Below, piece after piece: positions 24,015-32,207 of a stretch of DNA of 47,627 bases (positions within the stretch are counted from its first letter, which is position 1; each line of letters begins with the position of its first letter). The notes beneath the pieces are model-generated. The model did not search any database. It had not been told where the DNA came from and saw only the letters and a program-made list of their open reading frames with translations. A program made the position numbers and the translations under genes. The DNA lies in NCBI GenBank assembly GCA_945904015.1, contig CAMDPK010000040.1, forward strand, positions 1 through 47,627. The letters are read 5' to 3'. Source of the DNA: Candidatus Kuenenia stuttgartensis (GTDB lineage: Bacteria > Planctomycetota > Planctomycetia > Planctomycetales > Planctomycetaceae).

Positions 24015-24926
24015 GTGGCCAACATTCTTGTCGTGGATGATTCCATGATCGACCGGACGCTCGCGGGGCGGCTGTTGCAGCAAGACCCGCGCTTCGCGGT
24101 CAGCTTCGCCGTGAACGGACGAGAAGCCTTGGAGGAAGTCCGTAGAAGCTCCCCCGATATCATCGTCTGCGACTTGCAGATGCCGGAGATGAACGGTCTC
24201 GAATTGGTCGCCGCCGTGCGTGACGAGTTCCCGTCGATCCCGGTCGTGCTGATGACGAACCGTGGCAGCGAAGAGATCGCCGCCGAAGCTCTGCGTCGCG
24301 GAGCCGCCAGCTACGTTCCCAAGGTGCGGCTGGCGGACCATCTCTGCGACACGGTTGGCCGGATCCTCAAGGCCGCCGCCGCCGATCGGATGCACTCGCG
24401 GTTGATGCACTCGCTGGAACAATGCGACTGCCGCTTCCGACTGCGGAACGACCCCGAATTGATCAGCCCGTTGGTCAGCCACATCCAGGAAATGTTGTGC
24501 TGCGTGCCGCTCGGCGACGAAGCAGAGCGCCTGCGCGTGGGAGTCGCCGTCAAACACGCGCTGTGGATCGCGCATCACCACGGCAACTTGGAAATTCCAT
24601 TGAGCGGCGAACAATCCGATGACGACTTTCAAACGCTTGCCAACGAGCGCCGCAACCAAGCCTCGTACAACTCGCGTTGCCTGAGCGTGAGCATCCACAT
24701 TTCAAACACCGAGACGATCTTTAAGATCAGCCACGACGGCCCCGGTATCAACGTCTCGCAATTGCCCCCGCAGCTAGAGACCGCCGCCGTGGATCGCTCC
24801 TGGCTGCGAGGCTTCGTGCTGATCCCCTCCGTGATGGACGACATCCGCTACGACGACCACGGCCGCACGCTCTGCCTGCTCCACAAAGCCGCCGCCAACG
24901 ACGAGGCCGAGTTGGAATGGGAGTGA
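24015..24926 (+). CDS. Response regulator with degenerate HATPase-like output domain
   Basis: 303 residues from a GTG preceded by GGAG (VANILVVDDSMIDRT); the longer frame would translate the hairpin and is rejected. Residues 1-120 are a receiver domain with the acidic pair Asp8/Asp9, phospho-acceptor Asp53 (IIVCDLQMPEMNG), Thr81 and Lys103, all intact. The remainder has the outline of an RsbW/SpoIIAB-type ATPase: a helix RVGVAVKHALWIAHHHGN where the N-box should be, a long insertion, and ISHDGPGINVSQ near the G1 box. The N-box Glu and Asn that bind magnesium and ATP are not preserved (Lys-His and Ile here), so ATP binding is doubtful. It may act as a phosphorylation-controlled partner-switching protein. 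Neighbour: the twin-FHA gene. Confidence 0.85.
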   Translation: MANILVVDDSMIDRTLAGRLLQQDPRFAVSFAVNGREALEEVRRSSPDIIVCDLQMPEMNGLELVAAVRDEFPSIPVVLMTNRGSEEIAAEALRRGAASYVPKVRLADHLCDTVGRILKAAAADRMHSRLMHSLEQCDCRFRLRNDPELISPLVSHIQEMLCCVPLGDEAERLRVGVAVKHALWIAHHHGNLEIPLSGEQSDDDFQTLANERRNQASYNSRCLSVSIHISNTETIFKISHDGPGINVSQLPPQLETAAVDRSWLRGFVLIPSVMDDIRYDDHGRTLCLLHKAAANDEAELEWE

Positions 24927-24955
24927 GCCAATCGTTCGACGGGGGTGGCCCTACG

Positions 24956-25052
24956 AACGTCCAAGCTAACCCGGCGGGACAAGCCCGGCGCGAGCAGCGT
25001 TGGCTAACACGAAAGACTTCAATCGCCGGGTTTGTCCGGCTCGGGTTGAGCG
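24956..25052. repeat. Imperfect hairpin between convergent genes
   Basis: GCTAACCCGGCGGGACAAGC near 24965 pairs imperfectly with CGCCGGGTTTGTCCGGCTCG near 25024. Each arm has its own foldback. It lies between the response-regulator gene and the convergent membrane-protein gene. Confidence 0.7.
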
Positions 25053-25187
25053 CGTTGTTCGGCTTAAATATCGTGGATGTCTGCGTTCTTTCTTCCGTGA
25101 CTGCCACGGTTTCCATGTCATTGGTTATCGCGGAATGACTTCAGTCTGCATGTCGCAGGATCGTGCAATAACTCGATCTCCAACGCC

Positions 25188-25769
25188 TCAATTCGTCCGA
25201 TCTCTTATTGCTTGGAGGCCGTCGATCTCTCGTTGCCATTTCCCGGCGAGTGTCCTCCCGTGGATAACAACGGCCAAGCACATGAATGCAAAAACGCCTA
25301 CGAGCGCGATGGCACCTTCCCATGGCAACTGTCTGGGTCCAAGTGAACTTCCAATCGCGAAGAGCACGAATCCTGGCACCGCGAGACCGATTCCCAGAGG
25401 CAATGATATGGCGATATCCCGCTGACGCTCCAGTTGCCGGTGATGGTAGGCGGCACAGGTCTCGGTGCCCGCATCCACGGGGATAGACAGCGCAGAGCCG
25501 AATTTATGCAGACCATACATCCCGTTCAGTGCCCACATGAGCAGAAGCGCGCAGCCGAGACGGACCAACCCTCCGTCCAGAGCGATCACACCATACGCAA
25601 ACGCGATTGCGACGATACCGAAGGAAACCTGGTCGCGCAAATACCGCCGTCGAGTCTGCCGCTCGAACTGTTCGGCCCTTTCGCGAAGCTGCTCAGGGCT
25701 CAGTCGAATTGTGGCTGTAGCCTGCTTTCGCCACAGAACACGAAGCTCTTCTTCATTATGTTTGGTCAT
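25188..25769 (-). CDS. Four-helix membrane protein, candidate anti-sigma factor
   Basis: 193 residues (MTKHNEEELRVLWRKQ...), overlapping the end of the ECF sigma gene by 14 bp with CTGGAG just upstream. The first ~50 residues are soluble, charged and helical. Then four hydrophobic segments: about FGIVAIAFAYGVIAL, LGCALLLMWALNGMYGL, LPLGIGLAVPGFVLFAIG and IALVGVFAFMCLAVVIHG. I do not recognise the family. Position directly after, and overlapping, an ECF sigma gene, together with a soluble N-terminus before the helices, is the arrangement expected of a membrane-bound anti-sigma factor, but no zinc-anti-sigma motif (H...C..C) is visible. Function is inferred from context only. Confidence 0.75.
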   Translation of the reverse strand: MTKHNEEELRVLWRKQATATIRLSPEQLRERAEQFERQTRRRYLRDQVSFGIVAIAFAYGVIALDGGLVRLGCALLLMWALNGMYGLHKFGSALSIPVDAGTETCAAYHHRQLERQRDIAISLPLGIGLAVPGFVLFAIGSSLGPRQLPWEGAIALVGVFAFMCLAVVIHGRTLAGKWQREIDGLQAIRDRTN

Positions 25770-26340
25770 GGTTGTCTCCAGATGAAAAGTAAAGTTGCAA
25801 GAGCTTCTTCGCGCGATGAACCTTCTGTGCGACATTGCTCCGTGAAATTCCAACAACCTCAGCGATTTCAGCGGCTTCCATTCCTTCGAGGTAAAGCAGC
25901 AGCACGTCACGGTCGATCGGCTTGAGCCGCTGAACAAGCGCATGCACCCTGGTGAGCATTTCTGATTCGTCCACACGGCGTTCGCCATCGAACTCGCGCG
26001 GCAGGTCGTCCAGTTCTTCCAGGCTCACCGATTGCGACAGTCGCACCCGCCGCTGTCTCCGGACGTGTGTAGCGGCGGTGTTGTGTGCAACACGATACAC
26101 CCAGGTTCGCAACGAACATTGATTCGCAAATGTGGCGAAGCTACGCCACAGCGCCAACTGTATGTCTTGTAGCAAGTCTTCCTGGTGGGTGCGATCAGCC
26201 TCATAGGCCGCCGCCAGCCGTGCCATTGATGGCCCAAACTCTGTGGCGACTTTGCTGTAGATCTCGTCCTGCTTGCAAGCCACTTCTGCGACACTCCGTA
26301 TGCTGACGTCGCCTTTTGATGCTGGCGGTGAAAGGCTCAT
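25756..26340 (-). CDS. ECF-type RNA polymerase sigma factor
   Basis: 194 residues. Region 2 is clear (HQEDLLQDIQLALWRSFATF, then SLRTWVYRVAHNTAATHVRR), followed by a short acidic linker (EELDDLPREFDGE) and region 4 (LKPIDRDVLLLYLEGMEAAE, then VGISRSNVAQKVHRAKKLL), which recognises the -35 element. No sigma 1 or 3 domain, so it belongs to the extracytoplasmic-function group. It directs a small regulon, usually under control of the partner encoded next; that partner here is a membrane protein. The upstream 350 bp contain no gene, and autoregulation from there is plausible, though I could not recognise a promoter. Confidence 0.93.
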   Translation of the reverse strand: MSLSPPASKGDVSIRSVAEVACKQDEIYSKVATEFGPSMARLAAAYEADRTHQEDLLQDIQLALWRSFATFANQCSLRTWVYRVAHNTAATHVRRQRRVRLSQSVSLEELDDLPREFDGERRVDESEMLTRVHALVQRLKPIDRDVLLLYLEGMEAAEIAEVVGISRSNVAQKVHRAKKLLQLYFSSGDNHDQT

Positions 26341-26692
26341 GCAAAGGTAGTCGTCCAGTCTCAGGGCATATGACAGGATTTGACGATTTTTCGCAGATAA
26401 TGCCGTGAATCGCTCTGGCCGACGCGAGTTTTCAGTCAGGCGGCCTTCTATGCGTGGGTCACGCTCGCCTTCTAGGTAACGTGCAAAGCCGAACAGTTAA
26501 GTGAGCCGCACACGGGACATCACCAATATCCCCGCTTGCAGCCTAACTCCGCAAAGTGAGGCTGAGTCGTCTGTCTCTAGGGATGAACTGATTGGTAGCC
26601 ACGCTCGCCAGAGCGTGGGCCAGCTCACGAGACCAATCTCGAACCCACGGTCTGGCGACCGTGGCTACTTCGTCAGTTGCGCTCAATATGGA
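26341..26692. other. 350-bp region upstream of the ECF sigma gene
   Basis: Contains a hairpin repeat at 26595-26668 and otherwise no gene I can support. The left part presumably carries the sigma gene's promoter. Confidence 0.5.
26595..26668. repeat. REPIN-like hairpin, GTAGCCACG family
   Basis: GTAG + CCACGCTC-GCCA-GAGCGTGG, spacer, CCACGGTC-TGGC-GACCGTGG + CTAC. Textbook two-foldback layout with GTAG feet. It lies downstream of the sialidase-like gene, a suitable terminator position. Confidence 0.93.
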
Positions 26693-27748
26693 CTACTTCG
26701 CCTCGATGGCTTTCGCGGGATCGAGGACGACATGCTTCACTCGTTGCCGTTTCCAGGTGTAGGTGATGTGGACGAGTCCGTCGGCGGTTTGAATGATCGC
26801 GGGGTAGCTGTATTCGCCGGGTTCGCTTTCGAGCACCAGCGCGGGTTGCCAGTCTTGGCCATCTCGCGAGACCGCGACGTTGAGCGGCGAGCGGCCCTTC
26901 GGCGTGTGGTTGTAGACGATCAAGTGCCTGCCATCTTTGAGAGTGACCGCATCCGTCCCGGCGTTGGGATTCGGCAGCGAGGTCACCGTGAGCGGTCCCC
27001 AGGTGCGGCCCAGGTCGTCAGAGGCGACTTGAAAGACCTTGCCTTGCTTCGTCCGTCCAACGGCCAGCAACTTTTCGCCGCCGAGAAACAAAATACTCGG
27101 CTGAATCGCGCCGAACTCTTGGCCGTCGTTGACCGGCCCCGTTCGCTGCCATGTTCGGCCGAGGTCGCTGGTCCGCTCGAAGTGAACTCGCCAGCCGTCG
27201 TGCTCGGTGCTTGAACCGCACAGCAAATCGTCGTTCGGAAGTTGCACCGGTTTGTTCTTCACGGGGCCGTCGATGTGTTCGGGCAGTCGGCATGGCGTTG
27301 ACCACGTCGCTCCGTCATTGTCGCTGGTCATCAGCATCCCCCACCAAGTGCTGGGACTGGGGCCAACTTTGTAGAAAAGCATCAGCGGTCCGCTCTTCGG
27401 TTGGAACAGCACCGGATTCCAACAGGGATGCCGATGCACCGAACCGTCCGGCTTCTGGTACTGTACTCCGTTGGCGACCTCGACCGGTGCGTTCCAGCGA
27501 CCCTCGATCTGCCGCGAGACCCACACGCCGACTTCGGGATGCTTTTCGTATTTCCCTCCGAACCACGCGGTGACGAGCGTCCCTTTGGTGGTCTCTGCGA
27601 TGGTCGAAGCGTGACAGCTCGGAAACGGAGCGGTCTCGTAGATAAACTCAGACTTGAGCACGACCGGCGGCAACTTGTCTTGCGCGATTGCCGGCGAACC
27701 GGCCATCACAGCGACCATGAGCAATGCAACGACGAGGAATGATCTCAT
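26693..27748 (-). CDS. BNR-repeat sialidase-like exported protein
   Basis: 351 residues starting MRSFLVVALLMVAVMAGSPA, a signal peptide ending near AIAQD. Four Asp-box (S.D.G.TW) motifs mark successive blades of a six-bladed propeller: TSDNDGATWS, TSDLGRTWQ, ASDDLGRTWGP and SRDGQDWQP. The segment CHASTIAETTKGTLVTAWFG is typical of the planctomycete exo-alpha-sialidase-like group (GH33/BNR_2-like). The F/Y-R-I-P motif of classical sialidases is not seen, so the glycan target may not be sialic acid. The start codon overlaps the stop of the MFS transporter gene by four bases, so the two are co-transcribed: the exported enzyme releases a sugar and the transporter may import it (inference). Confidence 0.87.
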   Translation of the reverse strand: MRSFLVVALLMVAVMAGSPAIAQDKLPPVVLKSEFIYETAPFPSCHASTIAETTKGTLVTAWFGGKYEKHPEVGVWVSRQIEGRWNAPVEVANGVQYQKPDGSVHRHPCWNPVLFQPKSGPLMLFYKVGPSPSTWWGMLMTSDNDGATWSTPCRLPEHIDGPVKNKPVQLPNDDLLCGSSTEHDGWRVHFERTSDLGRTWQRTGPVNDGQEFGAIQPSILFLGGEKLLAVGRTKQGKVFQVASDDLGRTWGPLTVTSLPNPNAGTDAVTLKDGRHLIVYNHTPKGRSPLNVAVSRDGQDWQPALVLESEPGEYSYPAIIQTADGLVHITYTWKRQRVKHVVLDPAKAIEAK

Positions 27749-28989
27749 GCGGAAACTCCTGATGCAGACGTTTCTTTGGGCCGAATCAGCAACACGATCA
27801 CAACCGACAACAGCGCGACACCAGCGAACACCCCGAAGATCACATTGAGCGGCACGTCGCGATCTCGCAAGGCTCCGAAGCCCCAGTCGGCGAAGCCTCC
27901 GCAACTGATGCTGACGAGATTCATGAATCCGTAGCCGGTCGCTCGCAGTTCCGGTCGCACGAGCTGGCAGAGGATCGGCATGTTGTTGCAGTCGAAAAAT
28001 CCCCAGCCCAGCCCGAACAACAGCAGAAACCCAATCGCGACACTGAGCGTGCCAGCGTTGCCCACACCGAACAGCGCCGGCAGGAAGAACGACATCCCAA
28101 TCGCGCTGACGAAGATGCGGCCGCGATTCGAGCGTCGCATCCAACCATCTGCCAGCCAACCGCCAATTCCGACGCCGATCAACGAAGCGACTTGTACATA
28201 CAGAACAGCCGTCATCCCAGCCTTGCCCTGACCGAGACCGAACTGCTCTTTGAGGATGTCTGGCATCCAGTCCTTCACAACCCAGCCTGCCATCGCCGGC
28301 AGCGTGAAGTACAACACGAGCAGCACGAAGCCGATGTTGCCGAACAATTCGCGGATCGCCGGCCACGGTGCCGGTTGCGAACCGCTCTCGGCTGAACGCG
28401 GGGGATTGCTCAGCAGCACAAACAGCGGCAGTGCATAGATGACTCCGACAACGCCGCACGCACTGAACGCGAATCGCCAACCGAAGCTCGGACTGTCGGC
28501 GACGTACCCAGAGAAGCCACCAATGATCATGCCGGCATAAATTCCCATCTGATGGAACCCGACTGCGCGCGAGCGAGTCTCACCCAGATGAAAGTCGGTG
28601 ATCAACGCCAGCGCGGCTGGGATGTAAAATGCTTCGCTGATTCCCATGACCGCGCGAGCGACGACCAGTTGCTGGAACGACTCGACGTGTCCGGTGGCCC
28701 AAGTCACGGCGGACCACACGAACAAGCTGGCCGCGATCACATGCCGCCGACTGACTCGATCCGCCAAATAACCACCCACGGGGCTGAGTGCCGCGTACAC
28801 CCACTTGAACGAGCCCAGCACGAAGCCCCAATTCGCCTTCGTGGCGATGTCTGGGATGTCGTGCATCATTGACGACTTCATCGCCGCGAGCATTTGCCGG
28901 TCGAGATAATTCAGCAGCGCGACCGGGACGAGCAGCAGCACGACCAACCACGCCGTGCTGACCAGTGATTGGGAACTGTTGTCGGGCAT
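27745..28989 (-). CDS. Major facilitator superfamily transporter
   Basis: 414 residues with about twelve hydrophobic segments. The first helix is followed by NYLDRQMLAAM, and the loop between helices 2 and 3 has the MFS signature GGYLADRVSRRH; a second copy of the pattern occurs as GGWLADGWMRRSNRG in the second half. It is closest in flavour to hexuronate, glucarate or sialic-acid anion:cation symporters (the ACS group). The gene leads a two-gene operon with the sialidase-like protein through an ATGA overlap, which makes a monosaccharide or sugar acid the likely substrate. A hairpin lies just upstream. Confidence 0.9.
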   Translation of the reverse strand: MPDNSSQSLVSTAWLVVLLLVPVALLNYLDRQMLAAMKSSMMHDIPDIATKANWGFVLGSFKWVYAALSPVGGYLADRVSRRHVIAASLFVWSAVTWATGHVESFQQLVVARAVMGISEAFYIPAALALITDFHLGETRSRAVGFHQMGIYAGMIIGGFSGYVADSPSFGWRFAFSACGVVGVIYALPLFVLLSNPPRSAESGSQPAPWPAIRELFGNIGFVLLVLYFTLPAMAGWVVKDWMPDILKEQFGLGQGKAGMTAVLYVQVASLIGVGIGGWLADGWMRRSNRGRIFVSAIGMSFFLPALFGVGNAGTLSVAIGFLLLFGLGWGFFDCNNMPILCQLVRPELRATGYGFMNLVSISCGGFADWGFGALRDRDVPLNVIFGVFAGVALLSVVIVLLIRPKETSASGVSA

Positions 28990-29001
28990 GCGGCCTCAAA
29001 C

Positions 29002-29109
29002 GTGGGGCAGGTTTTCAACCTGCCCGGCAATCTTGAAAAAACGGTTGGCTCTGATTTCAGTAGACAACTTGATGAGCAACCGGCCGGGCAGGTTAAAAAC
29101 CTGCCCCAC
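29002..29109. repeat. REPIN-like hairpin, GTGGGGCAGG family
   Basis: GTGG + GGCAGGTT-TTC-AACCTGCC at 29002 pairs with GGCAGGTT-AAA-AACCTGCC + CCAC ending 29109; spacer about 50 bp. It lies between the thioredoxin-TPR gene stop and the MFS gene start. Confidence 0.92.
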
Positions 29110-29112
29110 AAA

Positions 29113-29973
29113 TCAGTACCACGCCGTTGCCAGTTTGCGGCGGTACTCGCCGGCAAGTTCCGAAGCCGGGCCGAGCAAGCCGAGGATTTTGACCATCGCC
29201 TCTTTGGCTTGCGGGCCGATTCCGGCTTTGTCGCGAGCAATCAGTGCCAAGCACAGTTCCAACGCCTCCGTGTGCTTGCCCGCGACGGCGAGCGCATCGG
29301 CGAGACCGATTTGCAGCGGCAAATCATTCGGGTTCGCTGCAGCCGCTCGACGAGCCTCTTCGACCCCGCCCGATTCCTCAGCCGAGGCGCGGACTTCGAG
29401 TTCGGCCTTGATCGCTTGAGCTTCAGGTTCCAAGAAGCCGCGTTCTTCGAGTTGCTCGATCAACCGCCGGGCCTCTTCATCGCGGTTCTGAGCCATGATG
29501 ACTCGCGCGAGGGCGACCTTCAGCAAGTCCGCCTTCGGTTCGAGATTCAGAGCTTCGCGAAATTTCACCTCGGCTCCGGCCGGATCGGTTTCTTCGAGCT
29601 TCATGCCGGCCATCATCGCCATCTGCGCGGCCGACGGCAGGAAGGTCGCCAACCATTCCCGCAACTGCGGCTCCGGCAGCACGCCGGCGAATTCGTCGAC
29701 CAGTTGCCCGTCGCGAAACGCCACGACCAGCGGGATCGACTGAATTTGAAATGCCTGAGCGATCTGCGGCTCGGCCTCGACGTTGACCTTCACCAGCAAG
29801 AATTTTCCGGCGTGCTCGTCCGCGAGCCTCTCCAGCACGGGAGCAAGCTGCTTGCACGGCTGGCACGACGGACCCCAGAAGTCGACGACGACCGGTATCT
29901 CGAACGATTTCTTGATGACGTCCGCTTCAAACGTGGCGGCCGTCGAGTCTTTGATCCAGGCGGAGGCGGGCAT
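29113..29973 (-). CDS. CnoX/YbbN-like thioredoxin-TPR protein
   Basis: 286 residues. Residues 1-110 are a thioredoxin fold with active site WGPSCQPCK (Cys37, Cys40) and the cis-Pro segment QSIPLVVAFRDG. The rest is helical TPR-like (LIEQLEERGFLEPEAQ, LPLQIGLADALAVAGKHTEA), the layout of CnoX, a chaperedoxin that protects proteins from oxidation and hands them to GroEL or DnaK. E. coli CnoX lacks a redox-active CxxC (it reads SQHC); here both cysteines are present, so this one may also reduce disulfides. The start is the ATG after the nucleotidyltransferase gene stop, 25 bp away; the longer frame would overlap that gene. Co-transcribed with it. Confidence 0.9.
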   Translation of the reverse strand: MPASAWIKDSTAATFEADVIKKSFEIPVVVDFWGPSCQPCKQLAPVLERLADEHAGKFLLVKVNVEAEPQIAQAFQIQSIPLVVAFRDGQLVDEFAGVLPEPQLREWLATFLPSAAQMAMMAGMKLEETDPAGAEVKFREALNLEPKADLLKVALARVIMAQNRDEEARRLIEQLEERGFLEPEAQAIKAELEVRASAEESGGVEEARRAAAANPNDLPLQIGLADALAVAGKHTEALELCLALIARDKAGIGPQAKEAMVKILGLLGPASELAGEYRRKLATAWY

Positions 29974-29998
29974 AGTGGCTTCGTCAAACGGTGAGAGG

Positions 29999-30601
29999 TT
30001 ATTCGGGGTTATCAATGAGCTCTTGCAGCCGCGCGGCCAATTCCGGCGCAAAGCGAGCTGGCCAGGTGGCGTCGATCAAACCAATATCGAGCATGTCACG
30101 TAAATGTGTTCGATCCTTGTCACGAAACGACGTGAGTTTCATGCGGACCAAGGCATCCAGCGCAAGCACTTGAAAGTGCGTTCCCGGTCGCGATTCGGTG
30201 ACGTCCGCTGTTGGCGCAGTGTATTCGGGACGCACTTTTTCACCCGCAAACAGGAGATGCACGCCATCTCGGAACTTGGCGTCGGGGCCATCGAGAAAGA
30301 AGTCGATCCCCGCCGCATGGCGGTGCTCGAAGCCCGCCGATTGCAAGGCCGCGATGACCGCGTCCAAGTCTTGCCGCCGGATCAAGATGTCCACGTCCGC
30401 AGTGTTTCGCACCGCAGCCTCATCGACTTCCGAGACCCACGCGGCGACGGCGTTGCCCCCAGCCACGGCATACGGAATTCCGGCAGCGGCCAATGCTCCG
30501 GCAACACGGCGAACTCGTTCACGCACTTTTTCCACGGCTCGCACCATTCGATCGAGGGTGTCGTCTCGCATCCGATAATCAGGCGAAGTCAACGCGACCA
30601 T
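29999..30601 (-). CDS. Nucleotidyltransferase-fold protein (AbiEii/MNT-like)
   Basis: 200 residues. The motif VAGGNAVAAWVS followed by NTADVDILIRRQD is the signature of a minimal DNA-polymerase-beta-type nucleotidyltransferase: a GG turn, then two metal-binding Asp in D.D. The remaining strands (GIDFFLDG, DGVHLLFAG) and the later helix with LVRMKLTSFRDKDRTHLRD match the group often annotated as AbiEii/AbiGii-like or DUF6036-like. Such proteins can be toxins that nucleotidylate tRNA, or housekeeping enzymes. I see no antitoxin gene beside it. ATG start; an internal ATG ten codons later is an alternative. It is upstream of, and close to, the CnoX-like gene. Confidence 0.75.
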   Translation of the reverse strand: MVALTSPDYRMRDDTLDRMVRAVEKVRERVRRVAGALAAAGIPYAVAGGNAVAAWVSEVDEAAVRNTADVDILIRRQDLDAVIAALQSAGFEHRHAAGIDFFLDGPDAKFRDGVHLLFAGEKVRPEYTAPTADVTESRPGTHFQVLALDALVRMKLTSFRDKDRTHLRDMLDIGLIDATWPARFAPELAARLQELIDNPE

Positions 30602-30689
30602 GAAACCAACCCACTGCTGCTCGAATCACTCGTGACCAGCTCACCGCTGGTTCGTCAGTTGGAACACTCTATCGTCCCGGCTCGATGGA

Positions 30690-32207
30690 TCACAGACCCG
30701 ATCCCGTCCAAGCGAACCACCGTGCGAACAGCCGCTTGACGAAAGGCGTCAAACGGCGGCGCTGTGACTGGTCGGCCAGCCGCTTGATGATTTCGCTTTG
30801 CGTCGGATAGGGATGAATCGTTTTCGCCAGCGAACTGAGGCCGAGCTTCGCCGTCATCGCCAACGTGATTTCGTTGAGCATGTCTCCGGCATTGGACGCG
30901 ACAATCGTCGCGCCGACGATTTGATCGGTGCAACGATTGAGCAGCAGTTTCGCAAAGCCTACCGCTTCACCGTCGACGACCGCTCGGTCGTTGCGCGACA
31001 ACTCTTCGACGAGCACATCGACTGCGACGCCTCGCTCACGAGCCTCGGCTTCCGTCAGTCCGACGGCGGCGACTTCAGGAGCCGTGTATGTGCAACGCGG
31101 GATCACCAGCGACGAGCCTTTGCCGCGTCCCGGAAACAGTGCGTTCTGCAACACGATGCGCGACATCGCGGCCGCTGCGTGCGTGAACTGAAACCGTGAG
31201 CAGACATCGCCCGCCGCGAAGACTCGCTGATTGGTCGTGCGGAAGTGATCGTCCACGCGAACTCCAGCTCGCGAGTCGAACTCCACACCCGCGACTTCCA
31301 GCCCCAGACTCGCGACATTCGGAGTCCGTCCCACGGCGACCAGCAACTCGTCCGTTGTCCGGTTGGTCGAACCGCGTCCCGCGCCACCGCATTCGATCGA
31401 CATCTGCTTCTCGGACCCACTCTGCGTCACACCGACTGCGCGAGCGTTCGTCAGAATCTCCACGCCGTCGCGTCGCAATGACGCTTCGACGATTCTCGCC
31501 GCGTCGGCATCCTCTTTCGGCAAGACATTCTCTCGCGAAGCAATCAGCGTCACTTGCGAACCGAACCGCGCGAACGCCTGAGCCAGTTCACAACCGATGG
31601 GTCCAGCTCCGAGCACAACCAGCCGGCGCGGAAGTGTCGTGAGCGAGAACACAGTCTCGTTCGTGACAAAGCCCGCGTCGGACAATCCAGCGATTTCGGG
31701 AATTGCCGCACGTCCGCCGGTCGCAATCAATGCTCGGCGAAATCGCAGCGGCTGACCGCCAACGTCGATCGAATCCGGACTCGTGAAATGCCCGGCACCG
31801 AAGAAGACATCGACGCCGAGTTCTCGAAACCGCTCGGCCGAATCGTGCGGAGCCAGCGACGCGCGCAGGCGTCGCATGCGATCCATCACCTCGCCGAAAT
31901 CGACGCGCACACCGGCCGGCACTTCGACACCGAACTCGGCAGCATCACGCACCGTCGCCGCCACGCGAGCCGACTTCAACAATGCCTTCGACGGCACACA
32001 GCCGTAATTCAGACAGTCTCCGCCGAGCCGATGCATCTCGATCAAGGCGACTTTCGCACCCAACCCCGCCGCTCCGGCCGCCGCCACCAATCCTGCCGGG
32101 CCGGCTCCAATCACGACCAAGTGATAACGGCTCGCGGGCGTCGGATTGATCCAGTCGGACGGTGCGACGTGTCGGTCGAGTTCAATGTCGAAGGACTCGC
32201 CGCTCAT
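30690..32207 (-). CDS. FAD-dependent disulfide reductase (mercuric reductase-like)
   Basis: 505 residues of the pyridine nucleotide-disulfide oxidoreductase family. FAD-binding VVIGAGPAGLVAAAG (31-45), redox-active pair in GGDCLNYGCVPSK (Cys65, Cys70), NAD-binding VVLGAGPIGCELA, FAD-II VFAAGDVC, and the C-terminal catalytic HPYPTQSE from the dimer partner. It is not a clear lipoamide dehydrogenase (it has an N-terminal extension), and it lacks the extra N-terminal metal domain and the terminal Cys pair of MerA, so mercury reduction is not shown. The pairing with a TVP38/TMEM64 gene is conserved in many bacteria. The start overlaps the stop of that gene by four bases, with AAAGGGA upstream. 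Substrate unknown. Confidence 0.88.
   Translation of the reverse strand: MSGESFDIELDRHVAPSDWINPTPASRYHLVVIGAGPAGLVAAAGAAGLGAKVALIEMHRLGGDCLNYGCVPSKALLKSARVAATVRDAAEFGVEVPAGVRVDFGEVMDRMRRLRASLAPHDSAERFRELGVDVFFGAGHFTSPDSIDVGGQPLRFRRALIATGGRAAIPEIAGLSDAGFVTNETVFSLTTLPRRLVVLGAGPIGCELAQAFARFGSQVTLIASRENVLPKEDADAARIVEASLRRDGVEILTNARAVGVTQSGSEKQMSIECGGAGRGSTNRTTDELLVAVGRTPNVASLGLEVAGVEFDSRAGVRVDDHFRTTNQRVFAAGDVCSRFQFTHAAAAMSRIVLQNALFPGRGKGSSLVIPRCTYTAPEVAAVGLTEAEARERGVAVDVLVEELSRNDRAVVDGEAVGFAKLLLNRCTDQIVGATIVASNAGDMLNEITLAMTAKLGLSSLAKTIHPYPTQSEIIKRLADQSQRRRLTPFVKRLFARWFAWTGSGL

Noticed and set aside
24917..25138. 73-codon plus-strand frame after the response regulator
   Set aside because: Made mostly of a hairpin repeat; hydrophobic look comes from the repeat sequence.
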